Positions 18,668 to 27,549 of a stretch of 64,000 nt of DNA are shown here, piece after piece. The translations under genes were made by a program, and so were the position numbers. The DNA comes from BM003 sp963699835 (GTDB lineage: Bacteria > Pseudomonadota > Gammaproteobacteria > Steroidobacterales > BM003). Position 1 is the stretch's first letter, and every line of letters begins with the position of its first letter. The notes under the pieces are model-generated. The model did no database searches. It was not told where the DNA came from and saw nothing but the letters and a program-made list of their open reading frames with translations. Where the stretch lies: assembly GCA_963699835.1 (NCBI GenBank), contig CAVOVJ010000014.1, forward strand, positions 62,001 through 126,000, read 5' to 3'.

Positions 18668-19821
18668 AGAAGCTCCCCGAGCGCGGCGACCACTTCATCC
18701 TGCTGCTCCTCGGTCATAGCGGGAAACAGCGGCAACGTCAGCGCGGTGCGCGCGTAAGCCTCAGCTTCGGGAAACTGCGCGGGAGCGAAACCCAGGCGCC
18801 GGTAGTACGGCTGCAAATGAACCGGGATGTAGTGGACGTTCGTGCCGATCCCGCGCGCGCGCAGCCCATCGTAAGTCGTTCTATGCCTTGAACCGGTCCC
18901 GTCATCCGCGACCCGAGCCACATAAAGATGAAAGGCGGAGTAATTGCCGGGTCGTGTGGTCGGCAGCTTCAACGGCAGTTCCGCGAGCAACCGATCGTAC
19001 CTGGCTGCAAGCGCATTTCTGCGCTCTACATAGGCGTCCAGGCGGCGCAACTGGCTCACTCCTAGGGCCGCGTGAATATCCGTCATACGGTAATTGAACC
19101 CGAGCATTTGCTGTTCGTAATGCCATGCCGGGGCAACACCGTCGTAGTCGAAACGGGACGTGTCACGCGTAATGCCATGGGTTCGCAACATCGCCATCTG
19201 TTCGGCCAGTGTTTCATCATTGGTGAGCGCCATGCCGCCCTCACCGCTCGTGATGATCTTGACCGGATGGAAACTGAGCACTGTGATCCGCGACCAGCGA
19301 CAACTGCCGACAGGTTCGCCGCGGCGCGATGCACCGATTGCATGCGAGGCATCCTCGAGCACGGCGAACCCGTAGTGCTCCGCAAGTTCGGCGATCGTCT
19401 CCTGATCAGGCGGCTGACCCGCGAAGTGTACCGGCACGAGCACCTTGGGCAGAGTCCCCGAACGGCTTGCCGTCTCCAGCTTCGCCTTGAGCAACGCTAC
19501 GTCGATATTCCAGGTTGCCGGGTCGATGTCCACGAAATCTACCGACGCGCCGCAGTAAAGCCCGCAATTCGCCGAGGCCACGAACGTATTGGGCACCGTC
19601 CACAGCCGATCTCCTGGGCCGAGCCCCAGTGCGAGACAGGCAATATGCAATGCCGAAGTGGCGCTGTTGACCGCCACCGCATGCGTAGCGCCGACCCGCC
19701 GGGCAACTGCTGCCTCGAAACGCGGCACGCCTGGACCCTGGGTAAGGAAATCGGATCTCAGGACGTCGACGACGCACTCGATGTCCTCGGCAGTAATATC
19801 CTGGCGACCGTAGGGAATCAT
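18664..19821 (-). CDS. pseC: UDP-4-amino-4,6-dideoxy-N-acetyl-beta-L-altrosamine transaminase
   Basis: PLP aminotransferase of the DegT/DnrJ/EryC1 family, 385 residues, which transfers an amino group from glutamate to C4 of the PseB product. Visible features: IPYGRQDITAEDIECVVDVL start, AVNSATSALHIACLALG, VLEDASHAIGASRRGEPVG, and the PLP-lysine block VLSFHPVKIITSGEGGMA. The motif order and length match PseC. It is coupled to pseB by an ATGA overlap and to pseF by a TTGA overlap. Confidence 0.94.
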   Translation of the reverse strand: MIPYGRQDITAEDIECVVDVLRSDFLTQGPGVPRFEAAVARRVGATHAVAVNSATSALHIACLALGLGPGDRLWTVPNTFVASANCGLYCGASVDFVDIDPATWNIDVALLKAKLETASRSGTLPKVLVPVHFAGQPPDQETIAELAEHYGFAVLEDASHAIGASRRGEPVGSCRWSRITVLSFHPVKIITSGEGGMALTNDETLAEQMAMLRTHGITRDTSRFDYDGVAPAWHYEQQMLGFNYRMTDIHAALGVSQLRRLDAYVERRNALAARYDRLLAELPLKLPTTRPGNYSAFHLYVARVADDGTGSRHRTTYDGLRARGIGTNVHYIPVHLQPYYRRLGFAPAQFPEAEAYARTALTLPLFPAMTEEQQDEVVAALGELL

Positions 19822-20819
19822 TCCGCTTCAGCCATCTCGTTCAGCGACACGATCTCGTCGTGGCCAAGGAATCGCGGATTCGTTCCCGAGTGATACATGA
19901 ATCCACTCTCGACCGGATGCCCTTTCTCACCGAGCGCATTGACCTCGAACTCGAAGTTTCCCGAAAACCTTATCGCGGGCTTTATCACGTAGTGATCATC
20001 GAACTCGAGTGTCAGATGCGAATCGTCAGCCGGGCACATCACCTCGTGCAGCTTTTCACCCGGCCGGATTCCAATGATTTCGTGCGGCAATTGCGGCGCC
20101 ATGGCAGTGGCGAGATCGACGACTTTTACCGATGGAATCCTGGGCACGAAAATCTCGCCGCCATGCATGCGCGAGAAGTTCTTAAGCACGAAATCTACGC
20201 CTTGCTGCAGAGTGATCCAGAAACGCGTCATTTCCGGATCGGTAATCGGCAGGCGATCGGCGCCCTCGGCGATTATCTTGCGGAAAAACGGTATGACCGA
20301 GCCGCGCGATCCGACGACATTCCCATATCGTACGACGGCGAACCGGGTCCGGTGCGTTCCGGCAAAATTGTTGGCTGCGACGAACAGCTTGTCGGATACC
20401 AGCTTCGTCGCCCCATACAGATTTATCGGGTTGGCCGCCTTGTCCGTGGACAGGGCAATGACTTTCTCGACATTGTTCGCCAGCGCCGCGTGAATCACGT
20501 TTTCCGCGCCATGAATATTGGTCTTGATACACTCCATCGGATTGTATTCCGCTGCCGGCACCTGCTTCAGCGCCGCTGCATGGATCACGAAATCAATACC
20601 GTTCATGGCCTGATTCAGGCGATCGCGATCGCGAACATCACCAATAAAATAACGCATGCAGTCATGACCAAATTCCTGCTGCATTTCGTACTGTTTCATC
20701 TCGTCCCGCGAGTAGATGACGAGTCGCGACGGCGCGAACCTTCGCAGCAACGTCTTGACGTATTGGCGCCCGAACGAGCCCGTACCGCCGGTGAGGAGTA
20801 CCGATTTGTCGTCAAACAT
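19818..20819 (-). CDS. pseB: UDP-N-acetylglucosamine 4,6-dehydratase (inverting)
   Basis: First enzyme of pseudaminic acid synthesis: dehydrates UDP-GlcNAc and epimerises C5. A 333-residue short-chain dehydrogenase/reductase with the NADP loop LLTGGTGSFGRQYVKTLL, the PseB-type block YSRDEMKQYEMQQEF, VIHAAALKQVPAAEYNPMECIKTN (split here as two adjoining blocks), LSTDKAANPINLYGATK and RYGNVVGSRGSVIPFF. The active-site SxK-type triad in the DKAANP region marks the inverting PseB/FlaA1 class. ATG 20819 lies 18 bases after the ABC transporter stop; the gene is coupled to pseC. Confidence 0.95.
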   Translation of the reverse strand: MFDDKSVLLTGGTGSFGRQYVKTLLRRFAPSRLVIYSRDEMKQYEMQQEFGHDCMRYFIGDVRDRDRLNQAMNGIDFVIHAAALKQVPAAEYNPMECIKTNIHGAENVIHAALANNVEKVIALSTDKAANPINLYGATKLVSDKLFVAANNFAGTHRTRFAVVRYGNVVGSRGSVIPFFRKIIAEGADRLPITDPEMTRFWITLQQGVDFVLKNFSRMHGGEIFVPRIPSVKVVDLATAMAPQLPHEIIGIRPGEKLHEVMCPADDSHLTLEFDDHYVIKPAIRFSGNFEFEVNALGEKGHPVESGFMYHSGTNPRFLGHDEIVSLNEMAEAE

Positions 20820-20837
20820 CTGGATGCCAGCTCCCGT

Positions 20838-22692
20838 CTATCGTGTCCCTGCGGTCAATGCCATGCGTCTGAATCCCTCGCTGTTTTCAATCAGCTCGTC
20901 GTATTGACCTTGTGCCGCAATGCGTCCGCCGTCGAGCTCGACGATGAGATCGCAGCTGCGGACGGTGGTCAGCCTGTGAGCAATGATCAGAATCGTCAGG
21001 TCGCGATCGAGACCGCGAATCGCATCCATTACCGACCGCTCGGTCTCATTGTCGAGTGCGCTGGTCGCCTCGTCGAGCACCAGCACGCTGGCCTGGCGGT
21101 AGAGCGCCCGCGCAATACCGATCCTCTGGCGTTGCCCCCCTGACAACCGCACCCCACGCTCGCCGACGACGGTGTCGTACCCGTGCTGCCAGGATTCGAT
21201 GGTGTCGGCTATCTGGGCCTGGCGGGCAGCGCGGCGGACCCGCTCAAGGTCAATGTCTGCGCGTCTGACCCCTAATGCGATATTCTCGGCCAACGATGCG
21301 TCCGCGAGAAAAATACTCTGCGGAACGTGAGCAAGCGCCTGTTGCCAGGCACGCATCGTCGCCGCGTTGAGCTCCTTGCCGTCAACGGTGATCCGTCCCT
21401 TCGATGGCGCGAGCAATCCCATCAGCAGATCCATCAAAGTGCTCTTGCCGCTGCCCGTGCTACCCACGAACCCGATGCGCTGGCCACGCCTGATCGTCAG
21501 ATTGATGTCATCGAGGACGAGGGAATCCGGGTCGTGATAGCCGAACCCCACACCGTCGAGACAAATCGAGTCCGAGAACGACAGCGCGGCAGGCGGTGGG
21601 CGCAACGCCTCGGCCGCAAGGGGTTGATCCAGCAACTCGACAGTGTCGGCGAAAGACGCATAGCTGCCCGCTATGGTCGCCCATGAACGAAAGACCTGCT
21701 GCATCGCCGGCAGCAAGCGCTGGGCGCCGAGCGCCAGTACGCCGAGAACCGGTAATGCCTCGACGAGACCACCGGGTTGCCGGCTCAATCCAAATGCAAG
21801 CGCGGCGATCAGGACCATGCCCAGCGCCTCCATCGCGAAGCGCGGACTCTGGCTTATGAACACATTCTCACCCTGCGCAAGCCGCCAGCGCAGATCCGAC
21901 TGGCGATAAACGTCACAGTAAACTTGTTGAGTTCCATTCAGCAGCACGTCGCGGATACCGCCGAGACCCTCCTGCAAGGCCTTGACGACCTTGCCGTGTT
22001 CCTCTGCGATACGTTCGCTGTTGCGCTGCAGACGCCGGCGTGAGATCCAGGTGATCAGACCGTAGCTGGAACCGAACCCGACTGCGGCGATCAGCGCCAT
22101 TACCGGGTCGATAATCACCAGCGTCGTCACGATAGCGACGAGCACGACACCGGCACTCAGCAGCGTCAGGATTGGCAATAACACGCCCAATGTCGTATGA
22201 CCCACTTTACCGGTGATACCGCTGATCAATTCACTGCTGTTCCGCTCCACATGAAACCGATAGGGCTGATACAGCGCACGCCGATATACCTCGATACTGA
22301 TGTCCGCGCCCGCAACGAAAGTCAAACGCGTGCTGAGCCAGGTAACCAGAATTCGGATCGCCGCAGCCCCTATTGCGGCCAACGCGAATACCAGCGCCAG
22401 ACGGCAGCACCAGTTCCGCCGCCGTCTCGATACCGAATCTTTCGGCCAGCGCCGCAATGACGGGCTGGTCCAGGACCTTCTCCGGCACTGCAAGGATGCC
22501 GATAAACGGCAAGACAGCTCCGAGGCTGATGACCTCGGCGATCGCGCTCAGCAGCATGAGCGCAAACAGGATCATAAAATGACGGCGCCGCCTGGGGCCA
22601 AGATGGTGCCAGAGGCGACCCAGCAAGTACCTCAAGCGCGGGCGGGCCGCCGGTGCGTTTGCGGGAATGTCACTCGAAGATTTCAAGTTCAC
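20838..22692 (-). CDS. ABC transporter, fused permease and ATPase (lipid-linked glycan flippase type), frameshifted near 22400
   Basis: An exporter half-transporter of about 618 residues, similar to MsbA/PglK. It would flip or export a lipid-linked oligosaccharide. The N-terminal membrane part is split: one frame gives LWHHLGPRRRRHFMILFALM and AVLPFIGILAVP, the next continues with LALVFALAAIGAAAIRILV. Removing a T in CTGCCGTCTGGCG near 22400 joins them as LPLALVFALAA. The ATPase domain is complete: Walker A GFVGSTGSGKSTLMDLL, Q-loop, signature VRLSGGQRQRIGIARAL, Walker B SVLVLDEATSALD and H-loop ILIIAHRLTTV. The start is GTG 22692. Its position between wzz and pseB supports a role in exporting the Pse-containing repeat unit. 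Confidence 0.85.
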
Positions 22693-22750
22693 TGATCGTC
22701 AGTGGGTCCGGGCAGTCGATTGAGGCGGCGCGGCGGTTGCCCGTGCCACG

Positions 22751-23611
22751 CTACTGGCTCGCAGAGCTGCGCTCGTCGAGGACCCGACGCAGCAAGTTGT
22801 GGATGAATACGAAAAACAGCGCCATGATCAATCCCAGCACCGTCCCGGACAGAACAAGCAGTTTGCGTTTCGGCCGGTCGCGTCTTTCCGGGGCCACGGC
22901 CGGATCGACAATGGTAAACGCATACTCCTTCTTGGCATTGGCCAACATTTTCTTCTGCGTCTCATTCTCGATGAGGCGATACATGACCTGCTCGAGGAAG
23001 ACGACGTCCGTGTCCCGAATTTGCTCGTTCAGGTATTCGATATTGTGCTCGGCCTCGTTGAGCGCCCGCAGCCGGATAATTTCATTGGCGAGCGCGACAA
23101 TGCCATTGGCCCATTCCGCCGCGGTCTCCGAATCCTTCCAGTCGACAACGATCTTGGTGACGCCCTCTTTGTCATCGTGACGGATGGAGAGAATCTTCTC
23201 GCGGAAATCGCGCACCGCCAGCCACAGCGTAAAGGGTTCTTTGCCGTCGCCCGGATCCAGTTCCGGCAACAGGTTGTTGCGGCGGATGAATTCCTCGACC
23301 AGAAATCGCGAGGTCAGGATGGGCCGATTATCCTGATCGGTCCCGCGTGACTTGAGGTTGATTCCGGCGAGACCGGCAAGGCCACCAAACTGTTCGGCGA
23401 GCGAGGAGATTCCACTCATTCCGTCCCCCCTGACTTCCACCACCGTGGCCTGGGCCCGGTAAATTTCGGTCGCGGTCAATGCCATGTAGACCGAGGCTGC
23501 CGCAAACAGCATGGTGATGAGGAGAATCCACCATTTTTTCTGCCACGCAATGCGCAAGAATGCGACGACATCGATTTCGTCCTCATGCCTGATTTTCCCG
23601 ACTGTCGTCAC
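22751..23611 (-). CDS. Wzz-type polysaccharide chain-length determinant
   Basis: Inner-membrane co-polymerase of about 286 residues. It has the normal two-helix layout: N-terminal segment WWILLITMLFAAASVYMAL and C-terminal LLVLSGTVLGLIMALFFVFI, with a large periplasmic coiled-coil part between (EIIRLRALNEAEHNIEYLNE). The VEVRGDGMSGISSLAEQFGG and EEFIRRNNLLPEL regions are typical of Wzz proteins. GTG 23611 is preferred over the upstream TTG because AGGAG lies at good distance. No tyrosine kinase domain is fused. It sets chain length of the polymer made by the downstream genes. Confidence 0.88.
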   Translation of the reverse strand: MTTVGKIRHEDEIDVVAFLRIAWQKKWWILLITMLFAAASVYMALTATEIYRAQATVVEVRGDGMSGISSLAEQFGGLAGLAGINLKSRGTDQDNRPILTSRFLVEEFIRRNNLLPELDPGDGKEPFTLWLAVRDFREKILSIRHDDKEGVTKIVVDWKDSETAAEWANGIVALANEIIRLRALNEAEHNIEYLNEQIRDTDVVFLEQVMYRLIENETQKKMLANAKKEYAFTIVDPAVAPERRDRPKRKLLVLSGTVLGLIMALFFVFIHNLLRRVLDERSSASQ

Positions 23612-23777
23612 GCCTGCCTTCTCCTGTTGGCCCAATCTCGGGGCGCCACTGAAACTCTATCTGTAACGCGGCTTATCAATGCTGCCGCCCTGCGATGGGC
23701 GCCGTGCGTTGCTCGCACCTGCATTTGTCGGAACTCCCCGTCGCACAGACCACGCCCCACTTTTCTCACTCCTGACT

Positions 23778-24110
23778 TCAACTGGCGCGATGCCGATCTG
23801 CCTCACGCCTGAGTTCCTCTATCTCACGACGTAGAAGATCGTACTCCTGCATCTTGATCTTGAGGAATTTCACCGCGAGGCTGGCTTTCTGCTCAATGCC
23901 GAGCGGAGTCAACACATACATGTAAGCTTTGCGGTTCTTGCTGTTTTTGAAATTCGCCGCCTTGACGGCACCCTGACGAATCAGGGCGCGAATACAGTAA
24001 TTGGCTTTTCCAAGGCTGATATTGAGTTCCTGCGCGAGCTCGCGCTGGCTCATCTCCGGCCGGTTTTCCAGCAGGACCATTATCTTGTGCCGGATCTCTT
24101 CTGAAACCAT
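23778..24110 (-). CDS. MarR-family EPS-associated transcriptional regulator
   Basis: A small winged-helix DNA-binding protein of 110 residues from ATG 24110 (an in-frame upstream start would add 13 residues). The helix-turn-helix lies in MSQRELAQELNISLGKANYCIRALI, followed by the wing AANFKNSKNRKAYMYVLTP and a C-terminal coiled coil LKIKMQEYDLLRREIEELRRE, likely for dimers. This layout matches the MarR-like regulators found at the head of exopolysaccharide clusters. It sits 166 bases upstream of wzz in the same direction and is the best candidate regulator of the whole block. Confidence 0.85.
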   Translation of the reverse strand: MVSEEIRHKIMVLLENRPEMSQRELAQELNISLGKANYCIRALIRQGAVKAANFKNSKNRKAYMYVLTPLGIEQKASLAVKFLKIKMQEYDLLRREIEELRREADRHRAS

Positions 24111-24583
24111 TGCCGTGTACCTGGATGGCGAGACGCCCCATCGAAACACGCCGAATCACAGCGGGGACACAAACGCCGCGAAACTACAGTGGCGGTGCTC
24201 GGCGACGCGTCGCAACTCATGCGTTCAGTAGTTGAACGGACGAAGTCTAATCCGGCGAAAAACCGGAGTCAACGCGACTCTGTCACAGATTGCGACTGCC
24301 GGGTCACCCCTCCTCGGGTCATGCCTCCTCGGAGCGGGCCGCAACAAACGCTGCGGCCGCTCGAACCCCGCGACGCCCGGCGTTCCTCGCAAACCCGGTG
24401 GGACCATCGCCGGATCGTGCGCCACGGAATAGCGAAGATCAGCCGAGCCGGGGCGGCAACGCCCGCCAGTGAGCACCGCCGGAACGGCACGGCGACTGCG
24501 CCCACCGAACGCGGGCTGCAGAGCCTGCGACTACCGCCTGGCGGATTCAGATCCCTTGCGCCCGGCAAACCGGGGCGCCCCGG
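24111..24583. other. Intergenic region without a gene
   Basis: About 470 bases between the EPS regulator and the RsbR-like gene, both on the minus strand. It should contain the promoter of the regulator. Two imperfect direct copies of a sequence ending CCTCCTCGG lie at about 24301-24332. A hairpin with 7-bp arms GGCCGCA / TGCGGCC lies at 24337-24358 but has no T-tract. Short frames on both strands have arginine-rich, biased translations and no family features. Confidence 0.5.
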
Positions 24584-25726
24584 TCACCGTCGACTGTTGT
24601 TTATCGAGTCGCGCAGCGCCGACTCGATAGTCGAGGTGGTTTGGATCGAGCCAAGGTCGATACCCAGCTCCGCAATGGTCTGCGCGATCGCCGGCGAAAT
24701 TCCCGAGATGATCGTCCTGCATCCCATCAGCACAGCCGCCTTGGCAATCTTGATCAGGTGGTTTGCGACAGCGGTATCCACCACGGCAACGCCGCCGATA
24801 TCGAGCAGAAGCGTGCTTGCGCGGGTGTCGGCGATACTCGACAACGCCTTGTTCATGATGTCCACGGACCGCTTCGAGTCGACGATCCCGACAATCGGCG
24901 CGAACAGCACGCCGTCCCAGATTTTGGTCACTGGCGTAGACATTTCGAGCAGGGCCAGGCTTCTTTTCTGCACCTCGACGGTAATGTCGGAAGCGAACTT
25001 CACCACCTTCATCGGCCGCCCTTCCACATCGAGTATCGGGTTGTAGGAAGCCTGCAACCAGATTTCCTGGCCGTTCTTGCCTATCCGTCTGAACTCGTCG
25101 GCTTCGTATTCTCCGCGGCCGAGACGCTGCCAGAATCGTGCATAGTCCGGTGATTCGGCATACCCGGGATCGCAGAGCATGCGATGGTGCCGGCCACGGA
25201 TCTCGTCGAGCCTGTAGCCGAAAATGCGCAGGAAGTTATCATTCGCTGTGATTATCGTGCCGTCCAGTTCGAATTCGATTACCGCCTGGGCGCGCCGGAT
25301 TGCGCGGATCATTCCCTCGTACTCGGCGATCTGCAGTTTCGCCGCGGTAACATCGGTCGCGAACTTCATGATCCGGATCGGGACGCCGTTTTCGTCCAAC
25401 ACCGGGTTGTACGAAGCCTGCAACCAGATTTCCTTGCCATCCTTGCCGAATCGCTTGAACTCCGCACACTGGAATTCTCCGGCAGCCAGCTTTTTCCAGA
25501 AGTCGGCATAGTCGCCGGAATTAGCATAGTCAGCATCGCAGAACATCCGATGTTGCTCGCCAACGATCTCTTCCAGTTCGTAGCCAAAGATCTTCAGGAA
25601 ATTCTCATTGGCAGACACGATAGTTCCATCGAGATCGAACTCGATCAGTGCCTGCACCCGGTCAAGCGCCTGATACACGGCAGAAAGATCGCAGGACGTC
25701 ATGGTCGCCTTCATGGCTGTGCTCAT
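24584..25726 (-). CDS. rsbR: RsbR-type stressosome sensor: PAS-PAS-STAS
   Basis: A 380-residue protein with two near-duplicate PAS domains (residues about 15-135 and 137-258) and a C-terminal STAS domain (about 265-375). Both PAS copies share EFDLDGTIVSANENFLKIFGY-like and GKEIWLQASYNPVLD-like blocks, as in Aer-type PAS sensors that may bind a cofactor. The STAS part has LLLDIGGVAVVDTAVANHLI and GISPAIAQTIAELGIDL. In canonical RsbR two threonines are phosphorylated by RsbT. Here the second (AIAQT) is kept, while the first position (DITG in classic proteins) reads DIGG. It is divergent from rsbS-rsbT-rsbX, whereas many stressosome operons carry all in one direction. ATG 25726 has GGAG upstream. 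Confidence 0.85.
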   Translation of the reverse strand: MSTAMKATMTSCDLSAVYQALDRVQALIEFDLDGTIVSANENFLKIFGYELEEIVGEQHRMFCDADYANSGDYADFWKKLAAGEFQCAEFKRFGKDGKEIWLQASYNPVLDENGVPIRIMKFATDVTAAKLQIAEYEGMIRAIRRAQAVIEFELDGTIITANDNFLRIFGYRLDEIRGRHHRMLCDPGYAESPDYARFWQRLGRGEYEADEFRRIGKNGQEIWLQASYNPILDVEGRPMKVVKFASDITVEVQKRSLALLEMSTPVTKIWDGVLFAPIVGIVDSKRSVDIMNKALSSIADTRASTLLLDIGGVAVVDTAVANHLIKIAKAAVLMGCRTIISGISPAIAQTIAELGIDLGSIQTTSTIESALRDSINNSRR

Positions 25727-26102
25727 TAGTGGTGGCTCCGTCGGTCCGCGATGCTTCGCCGGCCGGTGTTGAACGAAACGGTTGAATCAACGTTGCGACA
25801 GACTACCAAAGAGACGTCTGCAGCAATAGCTCCGCATCCAGACGGCAAATCCCCGGGGCGGCAACGACCCGGGGCCGGAACAAGCCGTGCTGAAAGCACA
25901 TTTTCGGTATGATTGAGCACCCGCAAGCGAAGAGACCTGCATGAGCCCTGCCGCAACCACGCTACCTCGGCGCTGGCGACAACCGACGGCGCACAACTCC
26001 ACAGCTATCGCGGCGACGCCGGACTTTTGGGCGGTGTTGCTCTTCGAGCGCCGGCCCTCCGGCTTTCGCGCCGGCGCGAAAGCCGTCTGATCCGGGTCAC
26101 CG
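25727..26102. promoter_or_regulatory. Divergent promoter region of the stressosome module
   Basis: A 376-base gap between the divergent rsbR and rsbS genes that must hold both promoters. The most marked element is the perfect palindrome at 26061-26084 close to rsbS. A 91-codon open frame crosses the region on the plus strand but overlaps the palindrome and rsbS and resembles nothing known. Confidence 0.6.
26061..26084. promoter_or_regulatory. Perfect 24-base palindrome just upstream of rsbS
   Basis: Arms GGCTTTCGCGCC and GGCGCGAAAGCC meet without a spacer, ending 18 bases before the rsbS ATG. Such a site can be an operator for a dimeric regulator or form a strong hairpin in the leader RNA near the ribosome site, which itself has no clear Shine-Dalgarno match. 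Confidence 0.6.
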
Positions 26103-26561
26103 ATGTCCCAATTCACCGACACTCCGGCAGTCGCCATGCAAGTGAGCCGCAATATCGTAGTGGTCTCGATCCAGCTCGACCTCGATGACGACGTTCTGAA
26201 CCGGTTCCGCGAGGATCTGCTGCAACGCGTGCACGAAACGGGATCGCGTGGGGTGATACTCGACGTATCAGGCCTGGAAACACTCGACCCGGACGAATTC
26301 GCGGCGCTGCGCGGAATCATCCGAACCTGCGCTATCATGGGCGCCGAGTCGGTTCTTGCGGGTTTACGACCCGGAGTCGTGTCCGCGCTGATCGAGGCCG
26401 GTTGCGACATCGACGGCCTGCGCGCGGCGATCGATCTCGATGCGGCTTTTGCCCGGCTCGAGCCGCAACCACAACCGGAAACAGTCCCCGACATCGACAT
26501 GGAACCCGGCGAAGAGGATAGCGTCGAGCCGGAGTCGATCCGGGCACCTACGGAACCGTAA
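26103..26561 (+). CDS. rsbS: RsbS-type stressosome scaffold (single STAS domain)
   Basis: A 152-residue protein whose first 118 residues form one STAS domain: VILDVSGLETLDPDEFAALRG, CAIMGAESVLAGLRPGVVSALIEAGCDIDGL. The serine phosphorylated by RsbT in RsbS proteins corresponds to S56 in the DVSG motif and is present. The tail (residues about 120-152) is acidic and proline-rich, an extension that ordinary RsbS lacks. RsbS forms the core of the 1.8-MDa complex with RsbR and holds RsbT until stress. The stop overlaps the rsbT start by one base (TAATG). Confidence 0.85.
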   Translation: MSQFTDTPAVAMQVSRNIVVVSIQLDLDDDVLNRFREDLLQRVHETGSRGVILDVSGLETLDPDEFAALRGIIRTCAIMGAESVLAGLRPGVVSALIEAGCDIDGLRAAIDLDAAFARLEPQPQPETVPDIDMEPGEEDSVEPESIRAPTEP

Positions 26562-26959
26562 TGAGTCCTGAAATCCACCGCACGATCCGCAACGAAACGG
26601 ATGCCAGGCATGCCGTCCTGGAGTCGACCCTGTACTCGCGGGATGCGGGCTTCGATGAGACACCAAGCCGGATCATCGCCACCGCGGTGTCCGAACTCGT
26701 GCGCAACATTCTCAAGTACGCGGGGAGCGGAGAAATCTGGATGCGCCGGGTCAAGGAACCCGGCCGCCGCGGCGTCGAGATCGAGGTGGCGGATAACGGC
26801 CCCGGCATCGCCGACTGCGACGCCGCAATGTCGGATCATTTCAGTTCGAGTGGCACGCTCGGCATGGGCCTGCCTGGCGTCAGGCGCATGATGGACGACT
26901 TCAGGCTCGAATCGACCCCGGGCGAGGGTACCCGGATCACGGCACGCAAATGGATCTGA
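26561..26959 (+). CDS. rsbT: RsbT-type switch serine/threonine kinase
   Basis: A 132-residue GHKL-type kinase. ATP-site motifs are complete: N box TAVSELVRNILKYA, G1 box VADNGPGIAD and G2 box SSSGTLGMGLPGVRRMM. RsbT phosphorylates RsbR and RsbS and, when released, activates a downstream partner. No RsbU or sigma-B gene is present here, so its output target is probably the linked hybrid kinase. ATG is at 26561, coupled to rsbS; the end overlaps rsbX by 10 bases. Confidence 0.9.
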   Translation: MSPEIHRTIRNETDARHAVLESTLYSRDAGFDETPSRIIATAVSELVRNILKYAGSGEIWMRRVKEPGRRGVEIEVADNGPGIADCDAAMSDHFSSSGTLGMGLPGVRRMMDDFRLESTPGEGTRITARKWI

Positions 26960-27549
26960 ACGTGGATGCGGACCTCGAACATGCGAGCCGGGTCCGGCCG
27001 TGCACCGGCGAATACGTGAGCGGCGATGCGGTAGTCATCAGGGAGATGGAGCAGGGCCTGTTCGTGGCGATCGTGGATGTGCTCGGACACGGACCCGAAG
27101 CCCACGAACTGACACATATCATCGAGGCGTATCTTGGGCGCTACGGGTCGGCGGATGTGTATGGCGTGATGAACCGTCTCCATCAACATCTTAAAGGCAC
27201 ACGCGGGGCTGCCGCGGGGCTTTGTGCGATCAATGCGGCATCCGGCCGGGTTGACTACGCCGGCATCGGCAACACGGCCATGCGCCGATTTGGCAAAATC
27301 GAGACCCGGCTGGTCTCGCATGACGGCGTGCTCGGCCACAATATGCGCACTCCGCGGCCGCAAACGCTGCAGCTGGAACCCGGCGATCTTCTGGTTCTTT
27401 ACACCGATGGCGTAAGCGACCGCTTCACCTCGGAGGAATACCCCGGCGTGTTGCATCATCCGCCAAACGAGGTGGCGAGTAATATCGTGCAACGGTTCGG
27501 CAAGAATCACGACGACGCGGCCTGCATCGCCGTGCGGTACCGGCCATGA
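26950..27549 (+). CDS. rsbX: RsbX-type PP2C/SpoIIE-like phosphatase
   Basis: A 199-residue single-domain phosphatase with the metal-binding acidic motifs VSGDAVVIREM, FVAIVDVLGHGPEAHEL, LLVLYTDGVSDRF and KNHDDAACIAVRY. RsbX removes the phosphates placed by RsbT on RsbS and RsbR and so resets the stressosome. Length and gene order fit RsbX rather than the larger RsbU. Overlap with rsbT (10 bases) and ATGA overlap with the hybrid kinase show one operon. Confidence 0.9.
   Translation: MDLNVDADLEHASRVRPCTGEYVSGDAVVIREMEQGLFVAIVDVLGHGPEAHELTHIIEAYLGRYGSADVYGVMNRLHQHLKGTRGAAAGLCAINAASGRVDYAGIGNTAMRRFGKIETRLVSHDGVLGHNMRTPRPQTLQLEPGDLLVLYTDGVSDRFTSEEYPGVLHHPPNEVASNIVQRFGKNHDDAACIAVRYRP

Noticed and set aside
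24337..24358. GC hairpin as terminator of the rsbR-like gene
   Set aside because: The 7-bp stem has no T-tract on either strand and lies more than 220 bases past the stop.
24301..24420. A tRNA-like T-loop sequence near TCGAACCCCG
   Set aside because: No matching T-stem, anticodon arm or acceptor stem can be drawn on either strand.
25913..26188. 91-codon frame between rsbR and rsbS
   Set aside because: It overlaps the palindrome and the start of rsbS in another frame and has a biased arginine-rich translation.
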